Of a DNA stretch of 64,000 bases, positions 63,962-64,000 are shown piece by piece. The DNA is from Acidimicrobiaceae bacterium (GTDB lineage Bacteria; Actinomycetota; Acidimicrobiia; Acidimicrobiales; Aldehydirespiratoraceae). Numbering within the stretch: the first letter of the stretch is position 1; every line of letters starts with the position of its first letter. The notes below the pieces were generated by a model. It did no database searches. It saw only the letters and a list, made by a program, of their open reading frames with translations, and was not told the DNA's origin. The stretch covers positions 98,530 to 162,529 of the forward strand of contig JAPOYA010000024.1 of NCBI GenBank assembly GCA_026706815.1. The letters are read 5' to 3'. The position numbers and the translations under genes were made by a program.

Positions 63962-64000
63962 GAAGGAGTCCGTGCGAGGGGGATGCGGGTATCCTGCAAG

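Overview
The window looks like a chromosomal segment of a high-GC actinobacterium, most probably of the class Acidimicrobiia. The evidence is the many GTG starts, the order tilS-hpt-folE-folP-folB-folK-panC-coaX followed by clpC and radA, a zincin-like DUF2342 protein, HemQ, a CIRCE-controlled groEL, a LytR_C-type protein and actinobacterial TopA C-terminal repeats. The taxonomic placement is inference; the gene identities come from motifs read in the sequence.

Layout. 1-430: a selenocysteine tRNA on the minus strand and a gene-free stretch. 428-4174: a compact Tad/Flp pilus operon (TadZ-like ATPase, TadA, TadB, TadC, DUF4244-like pilin, TadE-like pseudopilin). 4235-12370: STAS anti-sigma antagonist and HATPase pair, nhaA, topA, an MFS exporter, tmk and holB. 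12432-20667: tRNA-Thr(CGU), a zincin-like protein, tilS, hpt, then a folate and pantothenate/CoA cluster that contains a catalytically dead phosphatase-like protein. 20692-21000: three 103-bp tandem copies of the 3' end of the neighbouring polyprenyl diphosphate synthase gene. 22118-31189: clpC, a lipoprotein-HAD fusion, radA, a frameshifted dienelactone hydrolase, a Crp regulator and ispD-ispF-rlmB. 31275-34701: an MDR oxidoreductase with a sterol-methyltransferase-like protein, and azlCD.

34724-44469 is the accessory region. It holds two toxin-antitoxin modules (PIN/RHH and PIN/Phd), a MazF-like toxin, a DUF429 gene, an ISL3-type insertion sequence that has beheaded a helicase gene, and a three-gene restriction-modification-like operon. 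That operon has two overlapping Zn-ribbon DNA methyltransferases and a RecB-like PD-(D/E)XK nuclease. A perfect SOS (LexA) box lies upstream of it, and the 3' end of tRNA-Thr(UGU) lies immediately beyond it. This is the best candidate for an unusual system in the window.

44663-61268 returns to housekeeping genes: LytR_C protein, glycerate kinase, a MoaD-like carrier, groEL, a nitrobindin-like protein, fdhD, hemQ, hyuA/hyuB, a methyltransferase, glnD, a NUDIX hydrolase, a lipase-like hydrolase, a CadI/ArsI-like protein, a PAC2 protein and a GNAT. tRNA-Sec together with fdhD suggests a selenocysteine-containing formate dehydrogenase elsewhere in the genome. From about 61830 the window becomes accessory again: a truncated acyl-CoA thioesterase abuts a truncated tyrosine recombinase, followed by two small membrane or secreted protein loci that share a palindromic upstream motif.
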